DNA of 64,000 nt from Ardenticatenales bacterium (GTDB taxonomy: Bacteria > Chloroflexota > Anaerolineae > Promineifilales > Promineifilaceae). The stretch spans positions 1-64,000 of the forward strand of contig JACKBL010000009.1 of NCBI GenBank assembly GCA_020634515.1. The letters run 5' to 3'. A program made the position numbers and the translations under genes. The notes below the pieces were generated by a model. It was given only the letters and a program-made list of their open reading frames with translations. It was not told where the DNA came from and made no database searches. Below are positions 7,979-16,742 of this stretch, piece by piece; the first letter of the stretch is position 1, and each line of letters begins with the position of its first letter.

Positions 7979-8007
7979 AAGAGGTCGCGTCATGCGACCT
8001 CTTTTTT
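7979..8007 (+). terminator. Rho-independent terminator of fumC
   Basis: GAGGTCGC and GCGACCTC pair around a five-base loop, extended by two further A/T pairs, and are followed by six T. It ends five bases before the start chosen for the JAMM gene, and the alternative ATG at 7992 lies inside the loop. Confidence 0.92.
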
Positions 8008-8012
8008 GCGCG

Positions 8013-8414
8013 ATGGATTTACGAATTTGCGCGGAGGTTTTTGCGGAGATGATGGCGCACGTGGCGGCGGCGATGCCGGCAGAAGCGTGTGGCTTTCTTA
8101 GTGGTCGGGAGGGTGTGGCGTGCCGGCATTTTCCCATCCCCAACGTTTCCCCCAACCCACACTGCTTCCGCATGGAGCCACAAGCGCAAATCGACGCCCT
8201 GTACGCCATCGCCGCCGCCGCCGAAGAACCCCTGGCCATCTACCACTCCCATCCCCACGGTCCCGCCGCCCTTTCCCCCACCGACCTGGCGCAACTGCCC
8301 GCAGGAGACATCCTGCACGTGATCATTGCCTGGCCGCAAGCCGCGCAGCCCCAGGTGCGCGTCTTCGCCTGGCGCCACATGAACGTGACCGAAGTAACCT
8401 GGTATATGGTGTAA
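8013..8414 (+). CDS. JAMM/Mov34-type metallopeptidase domain protein
   Basis: 133-residue JAB1/MPN-family protein, predicted zinc isopeptidase or Cys/thiocarboxylate-releasing protease. Zinc and catalytic residues are visible: the upstream Glu in PAEACGFLSG, and HSHPHGPAALSPTD (H-x-H-x10-D). Bacterial members often cleave ubiquitin-like sulphur carriers (Mec+/QbsD type) or act in cysteine or thiamine-like sulphur transfer; no such partner is nearby. The in-frame ATG at 7992 lies in the fumC terminator loop, so ATG 8013 (MDLRICAEVF) is preferred. It has no ribosome-binding site, so the transcript may be leaderless or read-through. Confidence 0.85.
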   Translation: MDLRICAEVFAEMMAHVAAAMPAEACGFLSGREGVACRHFPIPNVSPNPHCFRMEPQAQIDALYAIAAAAEEPLAIYHSHPHGPAALSPTDLAQLPAGDILHVIIAWPQAAQPQVRVFAWRHMNVTEVTWYMV

Positions 8415-8591
8415 CCATATGCGGCAGCGCGTGTTTTAGTAAAGCGTAGAGGTTGCGATACGCTTTCCCCATGCGGCCTTTATGCGCGCAAGGCCGCTGG
8501 CGGCTGAACGTGACAAAAATGATGAGTGACACGCACCCTGGACCGGAGCAGTCTTGGGAACTGCGCCAGCCTTGAAACGAGGTAATGTCTG

Positions 8592-9245
8592 ATGACGAAC
8601 GTGTTATATTTCTCCACTTCCGCCCTGGTCGGCTACTTGCTGGGCGCCATTCCCTTCGGCTATCTGTACGTGAAACTGTTTCGCGGCGTGGACGTGCGCC
8701 AGGTTGGCAGTGGACGTACCGGGGGAACCAACTCCTTCCGCGCGGCGGGCCTGGGGGCGGGCATCCTCACATCGCTCAGCGACGTTCTCAAGGGCGTGAC
8801 GGCCGTCTGGATCGTCAGCGCCCTGTTTAACAGCCAGATATGGCTCCCCTGGGCGCAGGCGGTGGCCGGCTTGTTTACCGTAATCGGGCACAACTGGTCC
8901 ATTTATATCAAATGGGCCGGGGGCGCGGGCACGGGGCCGAACGTGGGATGGTCGGCTGCGCTCTGGTGGCCGATGCTGCCGATTAGCATGGCCGTGATGG
9001 TGGGCTTGCTGCGGGGATTAGGGATCGCGTCCGTGGCTTCGATGGCGATGGCCGTGATTATTCCCGTGGTGTTTGGCGTGCGCTACGCGACCGGGGTGGA
9101 TTCGACGGCGGCTTACCTGGTTGCCGGCATTGCCTCGCTGTTGGTCGTGCTTTGGGCGCTGCGTCCGAATATCAAACGGCTACTCGACGGCACGGAGCGC
9201 ATCGTTGGCCCCCGCGCCAAACGACTGACCAAAGAAGACGAGTAA
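8592..9245 (+). CDS. plsY: Glycerol-3-phosphate acyltransferase PlsY
   Basis: Integral membrane enzyme transferring acyl from acyl-phosphate to glycerol-3-phosphate, the first step of phospholipid synthesis. 217 residues with about five membrane helices; helix 1 is STSALVGYLLGAIPFGYLY. The three PlsY loops are recognisable but divergent: VGSGRTGGTNSFR (usually GSGNPGATN), IGHNWSIYIKWAGGAGTG (usually GH..P...F.GGKGVAT), and a third near PNIKRLLDGTER. The soluble C-terminal tail RAKRLTKEDE is typical. It stops 2 bases from the convergent lipoprotein gene. The altered glycerophosphate-binding loops are odd but the fold assignment is firm. Confidence 0.87.
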   Translation: MTNVLYFSTSALVGYLLGAIPFGYLYVKLFRGVDVRQVGSGRTGGTNSFRAAGLGAGILTSLSDVLKGVTAVWIVSALFNSQIWLPWAQAVAGLFTVIGHNWSIYIKWAGGAGTGPNVGWSAALWWPMLPISMAVMVGLLRGLGIASVASMAMAVIIPVVFGVRYATGVDSTAAYLVAGIASLLVVLWALRPNIKRLLDGTERIVGPRAKRLTKEDE

Positions 9246-9247
9246 GA

Positions 9248-11650
9248 TTACCCGCCTCCTTTGGTCAACACCTCGTAATGCATCAGGCCCAGGTCGTCGA
9301 TGACAACGTTCTTGACGGCAGGCAGGGCGACGGCGGTGCGTGGCGCTTGGGTGAGGTCCAATGCCGGCAAATCCGTCGCCCACAACGCCTGAATCTCCCC
9401 ATACTTCGCCAGCCGCAAATCCACTTGCAGCGGGTCCAGCCCCTCCAACTCACCCAACAATCTGTCCATCTCCGGATTCTGGTAATTCGAGCAAACCGTA
9501 TCCGTGTTGCGCAGGAAATAGTAAAGCCAGCTCATCGCATCGGAATAAGCCACCGGCTGATTCGGTGATGGCCAGCCCATCAGGTACGCCGGATAATTGC
9601 ACGCCGCCTTCTCGTTGCGGAACACATCCCACGGCGCGCCTTGCAGCGTTACTTGAAAGACGCCCGTTTCCTCCAACTGGCTCTTGATCGCATTCGCGTA
9701 CGCCTCCTCCCGATCCGTGTACCGCCCATCACTGATGTACCAGATGGTAATGGGCAGCGGACGGTCGGGCGTGTAGCCGGCGAAGGCCAGCAGGCGGCGC
9801 GCCTCGTCCAGATTGCGCGCCGGCTGCGTCGGCGCGTGCCCGGGCACGCCATCGGGAATGGGACTGTAGAGCGGCGTGCGCGTTTCCTGGAACACCTCCG
9901 TCGCCAGCGTCTGCCTGTCTACGGCGTAGGCCACCGCCTGCCGCACTTGCGGCACGTTCCACGGCGCTTTGTCCTGCACAAAAATCAGGTAACTCTTGAA
10001 GTCGGATGGTCCGCTCCAAAAGCGATAGTCCGCCACCGGGCGCAGGTCCAGCAGGTCTGTATCCGACAGCCCCGTCCAGGCCACGTCAATGGCCCCTATC
10101 GCCAGCGATTCGCGCATCCGCTGCGCGGAAGGATAGAAGCGCACCTGGATGTTCTCAAAAGCGGGCGCGGGACCGGGCCACTGCGGATTGGCCTTGAGTT
10201 GCAACTTCTCCTCGGAAATCCACTCTTGAATTGTGTAGGGGCCGATGCCGCCGCACGTACTGGCGGGGTCGGTGTTGGGCGAGAAGCATTCGTCGCTGAT
10301 CACGAAGTATGGGGGCGTCGCCAGCAGGCTGGGGAAGTAGGAGATAGGCGCGGCCAGCACGAACTTGACGGTGAGCGGATCGACCACGGTCACGGCGTCT
10401 TCGTCGGCAAAGCCATCCCCATTCTCGTCCTTGAGGAAGGCGTTGACCAGCCAGTTGCCCAGGCGCGCCGACCGCAGCACCGACCAGCGCACGTCGTCGG
10501 CGGTCAGGTTGCTGCCATCGGGGAAGATGAGGCCATCGCGCAGGCGGAAGGTGTACTCCTTCTTGTCTTCCGATAGCGTTAGATTGTCAAACAACAAGGG
10601 CACTAACTCGTTCTCTCCCGTATTCCAGAACAGCCCACCCATGGTATTGCTCTTAATTTCCCAGCTAATCAGGTCGGGCTGCAAGTCGCCCGGATCGAGG
10701 CTGTTGAGCGCGCCGCTGATGCCGATGACCAGTTCGTTGGCGGGTGTGCCGATGAGGGATTCGCCGGCGCGGATGGTATCATCTTCGATCAGCCAGGCGC
10801 GCGCCAGGCGGTCTATCGTGCCGTCGTCGCGCACCTGGGTGATGGCTTCGTTGAGGGATTCCCGCAGCGCCTCGTTGCCGTCGGCCACGGCGATGCCGTA
10901 CGCTTTGCTGCTGATCCAGGCATCGCGCCCGCTGCCGCCGGCGATTTTCAACTGCTGGTAGTAGGTGGTGGTGAAGTGGTCGGCGTCGTCGCTGTCGATG
11001 ATGGCCCCGTCCACGTCGCCATCGATCAGGGCTTGGAGGGCGGCGGGTATGGTGTCGTAGACGTGCAGGTCGGCGGCGGTGATACCCAGCGCCTGGGCGG
11101 TTTCCGCGCCGCTGCTGTTCTCCTCGACGCCGATGGGCGTGCCCGGCTGGATGTCCGCCGCGCTCTGGAGGGTGGTTTCGTTGGCGCGCACTACCAGGAC
11201 CTGCCCCAGTTCCAGGTAAGGTGTGGTGAAAGTGATGCCTTCTGGGGGGGTGTCGGGGATGACGAGGGCGGACATGGCGGCGTCGAATTCGCCGTTGGCG
11301 ACGCTGCGCAGGAAGCCCTGGTCGTAGCTGGTGATCACGAATTCGTAGTCGAAGTCGGCTTGGGGCGCGATGTTGGCCATCACGTCCGCGTCAAAGCCGA
11401 CGATGGAGCCAAATTCGTCGATGTTTTCAAAAGGGGGGAAGGGGGCGTCGATGGCGATGGTGACGAAGGAGGGCGGTGTGGCGGCGGTGGGGGAAAGAAT
11501 GCCGGCATCTACCGTCGGCGTCGCGGGGGCGGGTTCGGTGGGGCTGGTTGTGGGCGCGGCTTGTTCCGGTTCCTGCCGGCATCCCGCCAAAACCAACGCC
11601 AACACAACTGCTATCAGGTAAATACGGGTTCGGTAGATTTGTTTCATCAT
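9248..11650 (-). CDS. Lipoprotein fusing a family-3 and a family-5 solute-binding domain
   Basis: 800-residue extracytoplasmic lipoprotein. Residues 1-24 form a lipoprotein signal with lipobox LVLAGC. A Thr/Pro-rich linker follows to about residue 60. Residues 60-300 look like a family-3 (amino-acid type) binding protein (IAIDAPFPPFENIDEFGSIV; VGFDADVMANIA). Residues 315-800 look like a family-5 (oligopeptide/nickel type) binding protein (FRLRDGLIFPDGSNLTADDV; VRQAVAYAVDRQTLA). No ABC permease or ATPase is adjacent. The two folds are different superfamilies, so one polypeptide may deliver two ligand classes or act as a sensor. It follows era on the same strand after 188 bases. Confidence 0.88.
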   Translation of the reverse strand: MMKQIYRTRIYLIAVVLALVLAGCRQEPEQAAPTTSPTEPAPATPTVDAGILSPTAATPPSFVTIAIDAPFPPFENIDEFGSIVGFDADVMANIAPQADFDYEFVITSYDQGFLRSVANGEFDAAMSALVIPDTPPEGITFTTPYLELGQVLVVRANETTLQSAADIQPGTPIGVEENSSGAETAQALGITAADLHVYDTIPAALQALIDGDVDGAIIDSDDADHFTTTYYQQLKIAGGSGRDAWISSKAYGIAVADGNEALRESLNEAITQVRDDGTIDRLARAWLIEDDTIRAGESLIGTPANELVIGISGALNSLDPGDLQPDLISWEIKSNTMGGLFWNTGENELVPLLFDNLTLSEDKKEYTFRLRDGLIFPDGSNLTADDVRWSVLRSARLGNWLVNAFLKDENGDGFADEDAVTVVDPLTVKFVLAAPISYFPSLLATPPYFVISDECFSPNTDPASTCGGIGPYTIQEWISEEKLQLKANPQWPGPAPAFENIQVRFYPSAQRMRESLAIGAIDVAWTGLSDTDLLDLRPVADYRFWSGPSDFKSYLIFVQDKAPWNVPQVRQAVAYAVDRQTLATEVFQETRTPLYSPIPDGVPGHAPTQPARNLDEARRLLAFAGYTPDRPLPITIWYISDGRYTDREEAYANAIKSQLEETGVFQVTLQGAPWDVFRNEKAACNYPAYLMGWPSPNQPVAYSDAMSWLYYFLRNTDTVCSNYQNPEMDRLLGELEGLDPLQVDLRLAKYGEIQALWATDLPALDLTQAPRTAVALPAVKNVVIDDLGLMHYEVLTKGGG

Positions 11651-11734
11651 GTAGCCGCTCTGGCAAAGTGCCCTCTGCGCGTCTATTACACGGCAAAAAA
11701 GGCTCTCTTGTACTGCATATGGACCTGGAAAGCG

Positions 11735-11815
11735 TAACCGCTAAGCCAGATCGGACCCATTTTCTCTGGCGAAAATGGCCATTGAGCACGTGAAATTGGT
11801 CCAATCTCCAGAGAG
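11735..11815. repeat. Dispersed repeat around CATTTTCTCTGGCGAAAATGG
   Basis: The segment with GATCGGACCCATTTTCTCTGG and CGAAAATGG, then TTGGTCCAATCTC, matches 49679-49722 (GATTGGCCCCACTTTCTCTGG, TGAAAATGGTCCAATCTC). CATTTTC and GAAAATG pair as a small hairpin. Nothing else is recognised between the lipoprotein gene and era. Confidence 0.55.
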
Positions 11816-11838
11816 CGTTAGTAGTTACTGGGAAGCTT

Positions 11839-12798
11839 TCAATTCTTCTTGCTATACCCGAATTTTCGCAGCGCCTGTTCGCTGCGCCGCCATTTTGGTT
11901 CCACTTTAACCCAAAGCTCCAGAAAAACCTTGCCCTCTATCATCTGCTCAATCTGGCGGCGCGCGGCGGCGCCAATTTGCCGTAACTGCGCCCCCTTCGC
12001 GCCAATCACGATTTTCTTGTGGCTGTCTCGCTCGACGAAAATGTTGGCGGAGATGTAGGTGACGTCATTCTCCCGCTCCTTGAACGCTTCAATCTGCACG
12101 GCAACGCCGTAGGGGATTTCGTCGCGCACTTGCAGCAGCACTTGCTCGCGGATCATTTCGGCGGCGATGTCTCGCAGATAGGTATCCGTCACCTGGTCGG
12201 CGGGATAGTAGCGCGGACCAGAGGGGAGGGCGTCAACCAGCATCTGTAGCAGTTCGTCGCAGCCGCGATTGTTTGCGGCGGAGATGAGAATCCAGCGGGC
12301 GTCGGGGAGCAGCGCGTGATACGCTTCGCAGGTGGGGATGACCTGTTCCGGGGCGAGTAGATCGCTCTTGTTGAGGGCCTGGATGACGGGGGTGTTGGTC
12401 GCAAGGGGGGCCAGTTCGGCGGCGATGGCTCGATCCCCCGCGCCAGGGGGTGTGCCGGCATCGACCACCCACAAAATCACATCCGCATCCGTCAACGTCT
12501 CCGTAGCCGCCTCCAGCATAAACTCATCCAACTTATGCCGCGGCGCCTTGATCAAGCCCGGCGTATCCACGAAGACAATCTGATACGTGGGCATCGTCAG
12601 AATCCCCAACTGGCGCGCGCGCGTCGTCTGTGGGCGCGGCGTGACAATGGCGATCTTCTGCGCCAGCAGCGTATTCAGCAGCGTACTCTTGCCCACATTG
12701 GGCAGCCCCACCACTGTGACAAAACCTGATTTATGCCCTTCGGGCAGACTTTCCTCATCAGGAAGTAGCGGGTCCACCGACCCCTCTTCATACTTCAT
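11839..12798 (-). CDS. era: Era GTPase, 30S ribosome maturation factor
   Basis: GTP-binding protein needed for 16S rRNA 3'-end maturation and 30S assembly. 319 residues. G1 is GLPNVGKST (residues 31-39), G2/G3 region has TTRARQLGI and FVDTPGLIKAP, G4 is NKSD. The C-terminal KH domain carries IVIGAKGAQLRQIG, the GxxG RNA-binding loop. There is a 22-residue acidic N-terminal extension (MKYEEGSVDPLLPDEESLPE) before the G domain, a little longer than usual. It starts 17 bases after the TIM-barrel gene, so it is probably in one transcript with that gene, the nitrilase and lgt. Confidence 0.97.
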   Translation of the reverse strand: MKYEEGSVDPLLPDEESLPEGHKSGFVTVVGLPNVGKSTLLNTLLAQKIAIVTPRPQTTRARQLGILTMPTYQIVFVDTPGLIKAPRHKLDEFMLEAATETLTDADVILWVVDAGTPPGAGDRAIAAELAPLATNTPVIQALNKSDLLAPEQVIPTCEAYHALLPDARWILISAANNRGCDELLQMLVDALPSGPRYYPADQVTDTYLRDIAAEMIREQVLLQVRDEIPYGVAVQIEAFKERENDVTYISANIFVERDSHKKIVIGAKGAQLRQIGAAARRQIEQMIEGKVFLELWVKVEPKWRRSEQALRKFGYSKKN

Positions 12799-12815
12799 AC
12801 CTCACACCTCATACC

Positions 12816-13607
12816 TCAAAAAGCCCGACGTACTATGTCCAGGCTGCCGGCAATTTCCGCTGCTGTTTGGTGAATGCCGGCACGCATCACCACACACTTC
12901 AACCGCGTTTGCGCCAGCCGGGGCAGCCAATCCGCCCAACCAGCCGCGACCGGAGCCACCACGCGCCCCGCTTCATCCAGATCATAAATGTACGCCACCG
13001 CCAGCCGTTCGTCCAGCGCCGCCAGCCAATCGCCCAACGGACGCCGATGCAGCGCCTGGGGCACATCCATCGCCCAACCAATCGCCAGGTCCGTGGTGAT
13101 CCGCGCCATCCGCTCAATCTGGTTCGTCAGCGGGATGCCCAGCCAGTAGTCCGCGTTGACAAGGGCCGGATTCACGCGCCGGTTGACGCATTGCACCCAC
13201 GCTTCGTCGTATCCTTCGATGGTGGGCGGCGCGGTGTTTTCGTTCATGTAGATGTTGAAGGCGATTTCGCCGGTGAACAGGTCGGCGGGTTGGGTGACAA
13301 AAACGCGGCTGCCGAGAATGCCGGCAGCCACCGCCCCACCCAGCAAAATATCCCTACGCGCCCGCTCAAAAAACATCTGCGGCTGCGTCAGCGGCACAGC
13401 CGTCGTGGACCAGACGGATAATCCCAGTTCCTCCACCTGCGCCCGCAACTGGCGATAGAAACGTGCGCCGGGCTTGCGGCGAAAATCGTAGCCAAATTCC
13501 GCATTTTGCAGATTGATCTCCACATAATCGAAACCCAGGACTTTTGCCTGGCGTAAGGCCGCGGGCGTGGCGGGGTTGAGGGAAGCGGTGTTGATGGCGA
13601 TGTGCAT
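12816..13607 (-). CDS. Xylose-isomerase-like TIM-barrel protein (sugar phosphate isomerase/epimerase family)
   Basis: 263 residues beginning MHIAINTASLNPATPAALRQ, with KVLGFDYVEINLQNAEFGYD typical of the AP2Ec/IolE-type TIM barrel. The metal-binding Glu/Asp/His set usual for this family is only partly evident (YVEINL; IGWAMDVPQALHRRP). A catalytic role is therefore likely but the substrate is not known. ATG 13607 begins the first beta strand. It is 17 bases upstream of era and 106 bases downstream of the nitrilase. Confidence 0.7.
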   Translation of the reverse strand: MHIAINTASLNPATPAALRQAKVLGFDYVEINLQNAEFGYDFRRKPGARFYRQLRAQVEELGLSVWSTTAVPLTQPQMFFERARRDILLGGAVAAGILGSRVFVTQPADLFTGEIAFNIYMNENTAPPTIEGYDEAWVQCVNRRVNPALVNADYWLGIPLTNQIERMARITTDLAIGWAMDVPQALHRRPLGDWLAALDERLAVAYIYDLDEAGRVVAPVAAGWADWLPRLAQTRLKCVVMRAGIHQTAAEIAGSLDIVRRAF

Positions 13608-13713
13608 GGTAAGCGTACCCAATTACGAGTTGCGGGTTACGAAGAGGTTTGTCGTCCCTTTTGGACGTGAGGGTTCCGACTGTTGCCGCCGATATGCGAA
13701 CAACTTCTCGATT

Positions 13714-14568
13714 TCACCCGCCGTTGTTCGTGATGCGGGTCAGTTCGCGCAGCGTCAGCCCGGTGCGTTCATCGCGCAGCAGCGGCAGGCGCACGCGCGT
13801 GCGCCGTAGCTGGTTCAGGTCCAACCGCGCCGTGACAATGGTCTCTTCGTAATATGGCCCCTGGCAAACAAGATTGCCTTCTGGGTCATAGACGGTGGCC
13901 CCGCCCCAAAACGTGACGCCATCTTCAAAGCCGGTGCGATTGCAATGTAGCACGAAGTTGGTGAAGATGCTGGCATATGCCTGGTTGATGTGTTCCACCC
14001 AGCGGGCGCTGTCGATTTTCTGCTCCGTGGCCACGCCGCGTCCTGGGGAGGCGGAGGTGAGGATGAGGATGTCCGCACCGTCCAGCCAGAGGAGGTAGGG
14101 AGGACTCATGTGCCAGAAATCTTCGCAGATGAGGATGCCCACGCGCCCAAATCGGGTATCGAAGGCGCGAATCTGGTCGCCCCAGGCGAAGTACCGCCCT
14201 TCGTCAAACATGCCGTAGGTGGGCAGGTATACCTTGCGGTGGATGTGTAGGAGTTCGCCACGGGAGAGGTAGGCGGCGGAAATGAAGAATTTTTGCCGCC
14301 GGTCGGCTTCGACAAAGCCCACCACGAGGTCAATGTCCCGACTGGCTTCTAGCAAGGGGGCGAAGATGGGGCTTTTCCAGTCTGGTTTGAGGGCAACGTC
14401 GAAGGCCAGGTCACGTAGTCGGTAGCCGGTGAGGGATAGCTCTGGGAAGATGAGGAGTTCGACGCCCTGGTCGGCGGCCTGTTCGATGGTTTTTAGATGG
14501 AGGGCCAGGTTGGCCTGGATGTCTCCGAGCCTGGGGTTGATTTGGGCGAGTCCGACTTTCAGGTTCAT
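13714..14568 (-). CDS. Carbon-nitrogen hydrolase (nitrilase superfamily)
   Basis: 284-residue amidase with the complete Glu-Lys-Cys triad: Glu in LLIFPELSLTGY (about residue 44), Lys in IHRKVYLPTYGMFDE (about 112) and Cys in GILICEDFWH (about 146). FPELSLTGY and the CEDFWH block resemble the glutaminase domain of glutamine-dependent NAD synthetase and its stand-alone relatives. No NAD synthetase domain follows in the same frame. The amide substrate is unknown. It lies 31 bases downstream of lgt, consistent with an operon. Confidence 0.9.
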   Translation of the reverse strand: MNLKVGLAQINPRLGDIQANLALHLKTIEQAADQGVELLIFPELSLTGYRLRDLAFDVALKPDWKSPIFAPLLEASRDIDLVVGFVEADRRQKFFISAAYLSRGELLHIHRKVYLPTYGMFDEGRYFAWGDQIRAFDTRFGRVGILICEDFWHMSPPYLLWLDGADILILTSASPGRGVATEQKIDSARWVEHINQAYASIFTNFVLHCNRTGFEDGVTFWGGATVYDPEGNLVCQGPYYEETIVTARLDLNQLRRTRVRLPLLRDERTGLTLRELTRITNNGG

Positions 14569-14599
14569 AATGGTTTTTCGTGGGGAGTGGGACGTGGTT

Positions 14600-15340
14600 T
14601 TATGATTGTTTGCTGCCGGCATTTCCGCCCAAAAGCAGCGCGAGCAAGGAGCCAATGACCAGGGCGGCGTCTACCCAGAAACCGACGATGGTGATTTGAT
14701 CGCCACGCCAGGGCCAGAGGAGCAGGTTGGTTCCCGCCAGCAGCGGCAGCGTGAGCCAGAACGAGTTGCGCGGGGGCATTTTTCGCCGCCGGGCGTAGAT
14801 GGACAGGAGCAGAACGAGCAGGCTGAGACCCATGCCCAGTAGTTGGGTTTGGTAGCGCAGGTCAAAAACGCCATAGTTGTCGGGCAAATCGGCAGCCAGC
14901 AGGCCGGGGAGGGCCAGTTTACCGTAGCCACACCCTTGCCAGTAGCAGGCGAACCAGCCGGTGAGGTGTAGGAGGGGGAGGAGGAGGGGGAGAATGCCGG
15001 CATTCCACATCCAATTCCCACCGCGCCACCGATCCCACAGCCACATGCCCGCCAGTGCCGCCAGCAGTGCCCCATGATAACTGAGACCGCCGCGCCAAAC
15101 CAGCCAGATTTCGCCCGGCGTCACCCGGTAGTAATCCCAATGGACCGCAACCGTGGCCACGCGCCCGCCGAAAATGCCGGCCATTAACCCCAGCAGCAGC
15201 GGATCAAACCAATCCGCCGCTCGTCGTGGCCGCGGAGTCAGGGCATAGGCCAGCGCCAATCCGCCCAAAATCCCCAGTCCCCACACATACTGGTAAGTGT
15301 ACAGAAAAAATGGGCCAAACCGGCCCAGGAGCGGATGCAT
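14600..15340 (-). CDS. lgt: Prolipoprotein diacylglyceryl transferase Lgt
   Basis: Membrane enzyme that attaches diacylglycerol to the lipobox cysteine of prolipoproteins. 246 residues, about seven helices. Key segments: RGGLSYHGALLAALAG, with the conserved His-Gly, and FACYWQGCGYGKLALPG, which matches the Lgt region usually reading GCfxxGCCyG in high-GC bacteria. Start ATG 15340 gives MHPLLGRFGPFFLYTYQY, the expected first helix. The window's own lipoproteins (9248, 30422) are likely substrates. It probably heads the lgt-nitrilase-isomerase-era transcript. Confidence 0.85.
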   Translation of the reverse strand: MHPLLGRFGPFFLYTYQYVWGLGILGGLALAYALTPRPRRAADWFDPLLLGLMAGIFGGRVATVAVHWDYYRVTPGEIWLVWRGGLSYHGALLAALAGMWLWDRWRGGNWMWNAGILPLLLPLLHLTGWFACYWQGCGYGKLALPGLLAADLPDNYGVFDLRYQTQLLGMGLSLLVLLLSIYARRRKMPPRNSFWLTLPLLAGTNLLLWPWRGDQITIVGFWVDAALVIGSLLALLLGGNAGSKQS

Positions 15341-15485
15341 GGCCCCGATCTTAAATGAAGGTGGCAAAAGGGGCAACAACTCCAGAAAATAGGGGTCGGT
15401 GGATGGGGGAAAGTGGATAGAATAGGTGGCGATGGGTGGTTGATGGTCAACAACGCGCCGCCCATGTTGTCCGAAGGTGCGATTG

Positions 15486-16355
15486 ATGATGACGATGATT
15501 CGCCCTTACACCACCGGCGACGCGGCGGTCCTGCGCCGGCTCGCCCAAACCTTTTCCCCAGCCGCGCCGCTGCCGGCCACGTCGCGCCGCACTACCTGGG
15601 TGCTGCTGCGCCAGGGGGAGATCATTGGTTGTGCCGGCTTTGCGCTCGTGCCCGGTCTGCCCGGCGTTGCCGATCTTGACGGGTTTATTGCCCCGCGTTG
15701 GCAGCGAGGGGGGGCGGGCAGTCAATTGCTTCGATTTGTGTTGCGGCGGGCGTGGAATGCCGGCATTTCCCACCTCAACCACGCCGTCCCCTCCCTCGAC
15801 ACACCCGCCGCCCACTTCCTCACCCACCACCACTTCCACCTCGAACACAGCGAGACCCAGTTCCGCCTCTCGCCCCTGGACGCCCTGCCCCCGCCCACCC
15901 TCCCCCCCGGCTACACCGTCGCCACGCTCTCCGAGAGGTCCGTCATCCCCCATTTCCGCGCTCTCTACGACGCCAGCTTTGCCCCCCATCCCTGGCATCA
16001 GCCCTACCCGGAGGACGCCGACGTACGCGCAGAGATGGACCACGTGGGCGCGACGGCTGCCGACTTCCTCTTTCTCCAATATGAGGCGCAGCCGGTCGGC
16101 GTGGCCTGGCTGCGACGGTTGCCATTCGATGAAGGAGAGATTGAGCCGGTGGGTATAATGCCGGCACATCAACGCCGTGGATTAGGGCGCGCACTCCTAC
16201 TCCTGGCCCTCAACCGGCTATACGCGCAAGGCATCCGCGCCACCCGCATTGCCGCCTGGGACGCCAACGCCGCCGCCACCCACCTGTACCGCTCGCTAGG
16301 CTTTCGCCCCGCATCCCGCCTCTTCTACCTCACACGCGCCACCGCGCCCACCTAG
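15486..16355 (+). CDS. Tandem GNAT acetyltransferase
   Basis: 289 residues with two GCN5-related acetyltransferase domains. The first has motif A as RWQRGGAGSQLLRF (about residue 75), the second as HQRRGLGRALLLLAL (about residue 230). AAATHLYRSLGFRPASR follows, the standard end of the fold. This double-GNAT layout is shared with mycothiol-synthase-like proteins, but the substrate is unknown. A TGCCGGCA site at 15758 splits the gene into a G-rich 5' part and a C-rich middle. ATG 15486 is preferred with AAGG ten bases upstream; ATG 15495 is possible. Confidence 0.85.
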   Translation: MMTMIRPYTTGDAAVLRRLAQTFSPAAPLPATSRRTTWVLLRQGEIIGCAGFALVPGLPGVADLDGFIAPRWQRGGAGSQLLRFVLRRAWNAGISHLNHAVPSLDTPAAHFLTHHHFHLEHSETQFRLSPLDALPPPTLPPGYTVATLSERSVIPHFRALYDASFAPHPWHQPYPEDADVRAEMDHVGATAADFLFLQYEAQPVGVAWLRRLPFDEGEIEPVGIMPAHQRRGLGRALLLLALNRLYAQGIRATRIAAWDANAAATHLYRSLGFRPASRLFYLTRATAPT

Positions 16356-16742
16356 CAGGCCGTCAGAGAAGTCAATCCGCCTCTCTTCAGGACATGGAGT
16401 CAACGCAGAAAAACGCAAATTCACACACGCTTGGCCACGAAAATCCGCAAAATCTGTGGTCCTCTTCCCCCAACAAATCGCCAATCCACAAAATCCACAA
16501 AATCCGCGAAATCTGTGACCCTCTTCCCCCCCCAACAAATCGCCAGGGCTGACAAAGAGCAGCCATCGCCAGGCAAAACCCGCCCCATTACTGAGGAGTC
16601 AGTGAAATCCCCCCACATGCACTTGCCGTTTGCGGTTTCCGCTTTACAATCAAACAAACGCGGAAAACGCCTTGCAAACTTGTAGGACGAGTTCCCAACT
16701 TGTCCCCCGACACGCCTCCCTCATCCAATCCCGATCAGCCTC
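16356..16742. repeat. Intergenic region with duplicated AATCTGTG-CCTCTTCCCCC-AACAAATCGCCA unit
   Basis: No gene is seen. Near 16440-16550 a unit with ATCCGCAAAATCTGTGG, CTCTTCCCCC and AACAAATCGCCA occurs twice with a period of about 70 bases, separated by short TCCACAAAA repeats. The last 60 bases form the leader of the MoxR gene. Confidence 0.7.
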
